Assembly: GCA_902826455.1 (NCBI GenBank)
Contig: CADEEV010000018.1
Coordinates: 1-64,000 of the forward strand
DNA: 64,000 bases
Source: an uncultured Acidobacteriota bacterium
GTDB lineage: Bacteria > Acidobacteriota > Vicinamibacteria > Fen-336
Direction: 5' to 3'
Below the pieces are notes generated by a model that saw nothing but the letters and a program-made list of their open reading frames with translations, was not told the origin of the DNA and made no database searches. The first letter of the stretch is position 1. Each line of letters begins with the position of its first letter. Of this stretch, positions 62,176 through 64,000 are shown one piece after another. The translations under genes and the position numbers were made by a program.

Positions 62176-62723
62176 AGCAATTCCCGCTGGTCTTCCGTCT
62201 GCAGCGGGTCCGGGTCTGCGTCCACTGGAGTGTCCTGCTGCTCGCAGCTCTCCTGGTGGGCTTCGCGGGACGGCAGTTCCTGGATGCACTCGCTGCCGCG
62301 ATCTCGTTCTTCGGCGTGATGCTGCTCCACGAGTGGGGCCATGTTCTCGCGGCCCGTCGCCTCAGGTGCCATGTGGACGCTGTCGAGATCTTTCCCTTCT
62401 TCGGCCGCACCCTCTACTCGTCGCCCTACGCGCGGCTCGACCAAGCCGTGGTGGCATGGTCCGGAGCCCTGCTCCAGCTCGCCGTCGCGACGCCCATCAT
62501 CGCCGTCGTGAACCGGTTCGGCTTTACCGATTGGGGAGCTGCAAACGCAGTGCTCGCCCTCTTCGGCTACTTCAGCGCCGGCATGGCCGCGTTCAACCTG
62601 CTACCCGTCGCACCGCTGGATGGCGCCCAAGCCTGGCCGATGCTGCCCGCCCTGGCGCGAAGGCAGTGGCGGGAACGGGCATCGGGCCGCCCCCCTCGCG
62701 GGCCGGACCCTTGGGTTCGATGA
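62172..62723 (+). CDS. Site-2-protease-like (M50) membrane metalloprotease
   Basis: 183 residues, about four TM segments. The zinc site is HEWGH (His53, Glu54, His57) in a TM helix, and the third ligand is in NLLPVAPLDGAQAW. A short, minimal M50 protein without a PDZ or CBS domain. Such proteases cut membrane anti-sigma factors or other proteins; the nearby anti-sigma factors are soluble, so the substrate is elsewhere or unknown. GTG start overlaps the propeller stop. Confidence 0.9.
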   Translation: MKQFPLVFRLQRVRVCVHWSVLLLAALLVGFAGRQFLDALAAAISFFGVMLLHEWGHVLAARRLRCHVDAVEIFPFFGRTLYSSPYARLDQAVVAWSGALLQLAVATPIIAVVNRFGFTDWGAANAVLALFGYFSAGMAAFNLLPVAPLDGAQAWPMLPALARRQWRERASGRPPRGPDPWVR

Positions 62724-63025
62724 CGACTCCCACGAGCAGCGCGGTTGTCGAGCGCATCCTCCTCGGACTCGGAAGGACGATCGTCGGTCTGGCTTTCGGC
62801 ATCGTCGTCCTCGGCGCTCTGATCCTGTCGTTCTTCGCGTGCTGCGGCTGGGATGGTTCGACCTGGGTCGATCCCCGCGTCAGTCCCCATGGGCCCTACG
62901 TCACCATCCTCCTGGTGTGGCCTGCGATCGGCGCCCTGTGCTTGCTGGGTCAAGGCCTGATCACCGAGATGGCCAACGCGCTCGGCTGGATTCGAAAGCG
63001 CCTGTCAGGAGCTCGCCGTGGATGA
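62720..63025 (+). CDS. Small membrane protein of unknown function
   Basis: 101 residues, two TM segments (TIVGLAFGIVVLGALILSFF; YVTILLVWPAIGALCLLGQG) and a CC pair in SFFACCGWDG. ATGA overlap with the protease and 8-base overlap with the DnaJ-like gene. Function unknown. Confidence 0.75.
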   Translation: MTTPTSSAVVERILLGLGRTIVGLAFGIVVLGALILSFFACCGWDGSTWVDPRVSPHGPYVTILLVWPAIGALCLLGQGLITEMANALGWIRKRLSGARRG

Positions 63026-63536
63026 CCTGCGGCGGGCTCGCGCCATCCTCGGCGTGCCCGAGGGCACGACGCCGGAGCAGCTGCGCGCCCGCTATCGCGA
63101 GCTCGTGAAGCAGTGGCACCCCGATCGCTACGCGCGCGACCCCCAAGGGCAGATCGAAGCGGAAGCCCGCATGCGGGAGATCAACGTGGCGTTCGACCTG
63201 TTGCTCTCGGCCGGCTCGACGCCGTTCGTCGAGAGCCCACAGGAGCCGTCGACGGCCCCACCGCGGGCTCCCGTCCCCGGCCAGCGACTCACCCGCGAGC
63301 AGATCGAGCGCATGATCCAGTCGATCGGCACGTCCGATCCCTTCGAAGACCTGGTCGGCACGGTGCCTCCCCGCTATCGCCGGTTCTCGCTCACGGGCGC
63401 GACGCTGTTCGCCCTCTACTGGAGCGTCGCCCTGACGCTGCGGCGCCTGGGGCTCGCCTGGGGGGCGGCGAGCCTGACCGCGCTTGTCCTCGTCGGCGCC
63501 GGCTACCTCGGCTGGCGCTTCCGCAAGAAAACCTAG
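63018..63536 (+). CDS. J-domain protein with C-terminal membrane segments
   Basis: 172 residues. N-terminal J domain (~1-65): LRRARAILGVPEGTTPEQLRARY, QWHPDRYAR with HPD (His34). C-terminal TM segments (LTGATLFALYWSVALTL; AASLTALVLVGAGYLGWRF). Recruits an Hsp70 to a membrane partner, probably one encoded upstream. GTG start. Confidence 0.9.
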   Translation: MDDLRRARAILGVPEGTTPEQLRARYRELVKQWHPDRYARDPQGQIEAEARMREINVAFDLLLSAGSTPFVESPQEPSTAPPRAPVPGQRLTREQIERMIQSIGTSDPFEDLVGTVPPRYRRFSLTGATLFALYWSVALTLRRLGLAWGAASLTALVLVGAGYLGWRFRKKT

Positions 63537-63565
63537 CCGGCGCGCCCCGGCGAACCAGAAAATCC

Positions 63566-63610
63566 TTGACGGTTTGTACTGTGCGGCATATAGTATGTGT
63601 CATCTACTAT
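63566..63610 (+). promoter_or_regulatory. PadR promoter and putative operator
   Basis: -35 TTGACG (63566-63571), 17-base spacer, -10 TATAGT (63589-63594): a good housekeeping sigma promoter. ATAGTA (63590-63595) and TACTAT (63605-63610) form an inverted repeat with a 9-base spacer overlapping the -10, probably the PadR operator. A second pair TTGTAC/GTACAA (63574-63579, 63621-63626) flanks it. Confidence 0.75.
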
Positions 63611-63628
63611 GTCTCGCCCGGTACAAGT

Positions 63629-63967
63629 ATGAGCGACCCCTTCGAGACCCTCCGGCTCGAGCTCCGCCGCGGCAGCCTCGTCCTCGCCGTGCTGGCCGCC
63701 CTGCGCTCCGAGCAATATGGGTACACCCTGCGCAAAGCGCTCGAAGAGCAGGGTTTGGACGTCGACGAGGGCACGCTGTATCCCCTGCTCCGCCGCCTCG
63801 AGAGCCAGGGCCTGCTGCAGAGCGAGTGGCGGGAAGAGGAGAAGCGCAACAAGCGCTTCTACAAGCTCTCCACGGACGGCCGGCGGGTCTTCAAGGACCT
63901 GCTCGGCGAGTGGGAAGGGCTCGCGACGTCACTCGAGGGAATCCTGAAAGAAGGGAGCGCGCGATGA
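63629..63967 (+). CDS. PadR-family transcriptional regulator
   Basis: 112 residues. The winged helix: RRGSLVLAVLAALRSEQYGYTL, LDVDEGTLYPLLRRLESQGLL, EEEKRNKRFYKLSTDGRRV. Classic PadR-like length and motif. Probably autoregulated through the ATAGTA/TACTAT site. The following membrane protein gene begins with ATGA overlap, the usual PadR-membrane-protein pairing. Confidence 0.95.
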   Translation: MSDPFETLRLELRRGSLVLAVLAALRSEQYGYTLRKALEEQGLDVDEGTLYPLLRRLESQGLLQSEWREEEKRNKRFYKLSTDGRRVFKDLLGEWEGLATSLEGILKEGSAR

Positions 63968-64000
63968 GCGTCGATCTCGTGGACCGCTATCTGCAGGCCG
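63964..64000 (+). CDS. Start of a PadR-linked membrane protein gene (cut off)
   Basis: Only 12 codons visible (MSVDLVDRYLQA). The start resembles the HAAS-type N-terminus (DLVDRYL) of membrane proteins found after PadR genes. ATGA overlap with padR supports it. Confidence 0.6.
   Translation, partial: MSVDLVDRYLQA

Overview
The window is GC-rich, densely packed bacterial DNA with strong G/C preference at third codon positions. Most genes touch or overlap by 4 bases (ATGA or GTGA). No rRNA, tRNA, CRISPR array, insertion sequence or phage gene was seen, and no gene-free stretch exceeds 300 bases. GspA/GspB genes, a thioester alpha-2-macroglobulin, PilZ proteins, stacked-GAF kinases and a PadR gene followed by a membrane-protein start suggest an uncultured diderm such as Acidobacteriota or Myxococcota. 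That assignment is inference; no marker gene settles it.

Layout. 1-7.9 kb (minus): one long run, PilZ, tandem GNAT, TPR protein, exported protein, RecG, RsmD, CoaD, and an aminotransferase cut by the left edge. 7.9-12.4 kb (plus): membrane protein, four-GAF histidine kinase, membrane-anchored amidase. 12.4-17.3 kb (plus): an unfamiliar cluster of an actin-like ATPase, a membrane-spanning TPR/P-loop ATPase, a second related ATPase and an 86-residue protein. 17.3-23.6 kb: DEAD-box helicase, YggX-like protein, ABC-F ATPase, SGNH hydrolase, SDR and alpha/beta hydrolase. 23.6-28.7 kb (plus): receiver-like/PilZ protein, GspA, GspB, RlmN-like enzyme, GH8 lipoprotein. 28.7-36.6 kb (minus): 1901-residue alpha-2-macroglobulin, PLP decarboxylase, FkbM methyltransferase. 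36.6-41.6 kb (plus): MarR, YceI, a pair of M16 proteins, an unknown exported protein. 41.4-49.4 kb (minus): MFS transporter, SMP-30 lactonase, 1896-residue secreted beta-propeller protein. 49.5-56.8 kb (minus): class III cyclase, DoxX, NDH-2 fused to a cyclic-nucleotide-binding domain, a second SMP-30 protein, GlcG-cupin fusion, YHS protein. 56.9-63.5 kb (plus): hydrolase, bufferin-like protein, two ECF sigma factors around two zinc-finger anti-sigma factors, a cupin-like protein, then a DUF2071/propeller/site-2-protease/DnaJ-like operon. 63.6-64 kb: PadR and the start of a membrane-protein gene.

The strongest unexplained signal is a repeated promoter-like motif, GGAAT-N16-GCGAT. It has four exact copies at 56.8, 57.8, 58.3 and 60.3 kb, plus two near copies on the minus strand. 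These sit in front of the hydrolase, the bufferin-like gene, the sigma/anti-sigma genes, a 56-codon gene and operon, the GlcG-cupin/SMP-30/NDH-2 operon, and (weakest) the YHS gene. This looks like one ECF sigma regulon concentrated in 8 kb.

Two wider patterns follow. Six transcription-unit starts have a -10-like box 6-8 bases before a start codon with no Shine-Dalgarno sequence, which suggests leaderless mRNAs. Several frames (RecG, SGNH hydrolase, FkbM, MFS) seem to begin at CTG at or beside the preceding stop codon.
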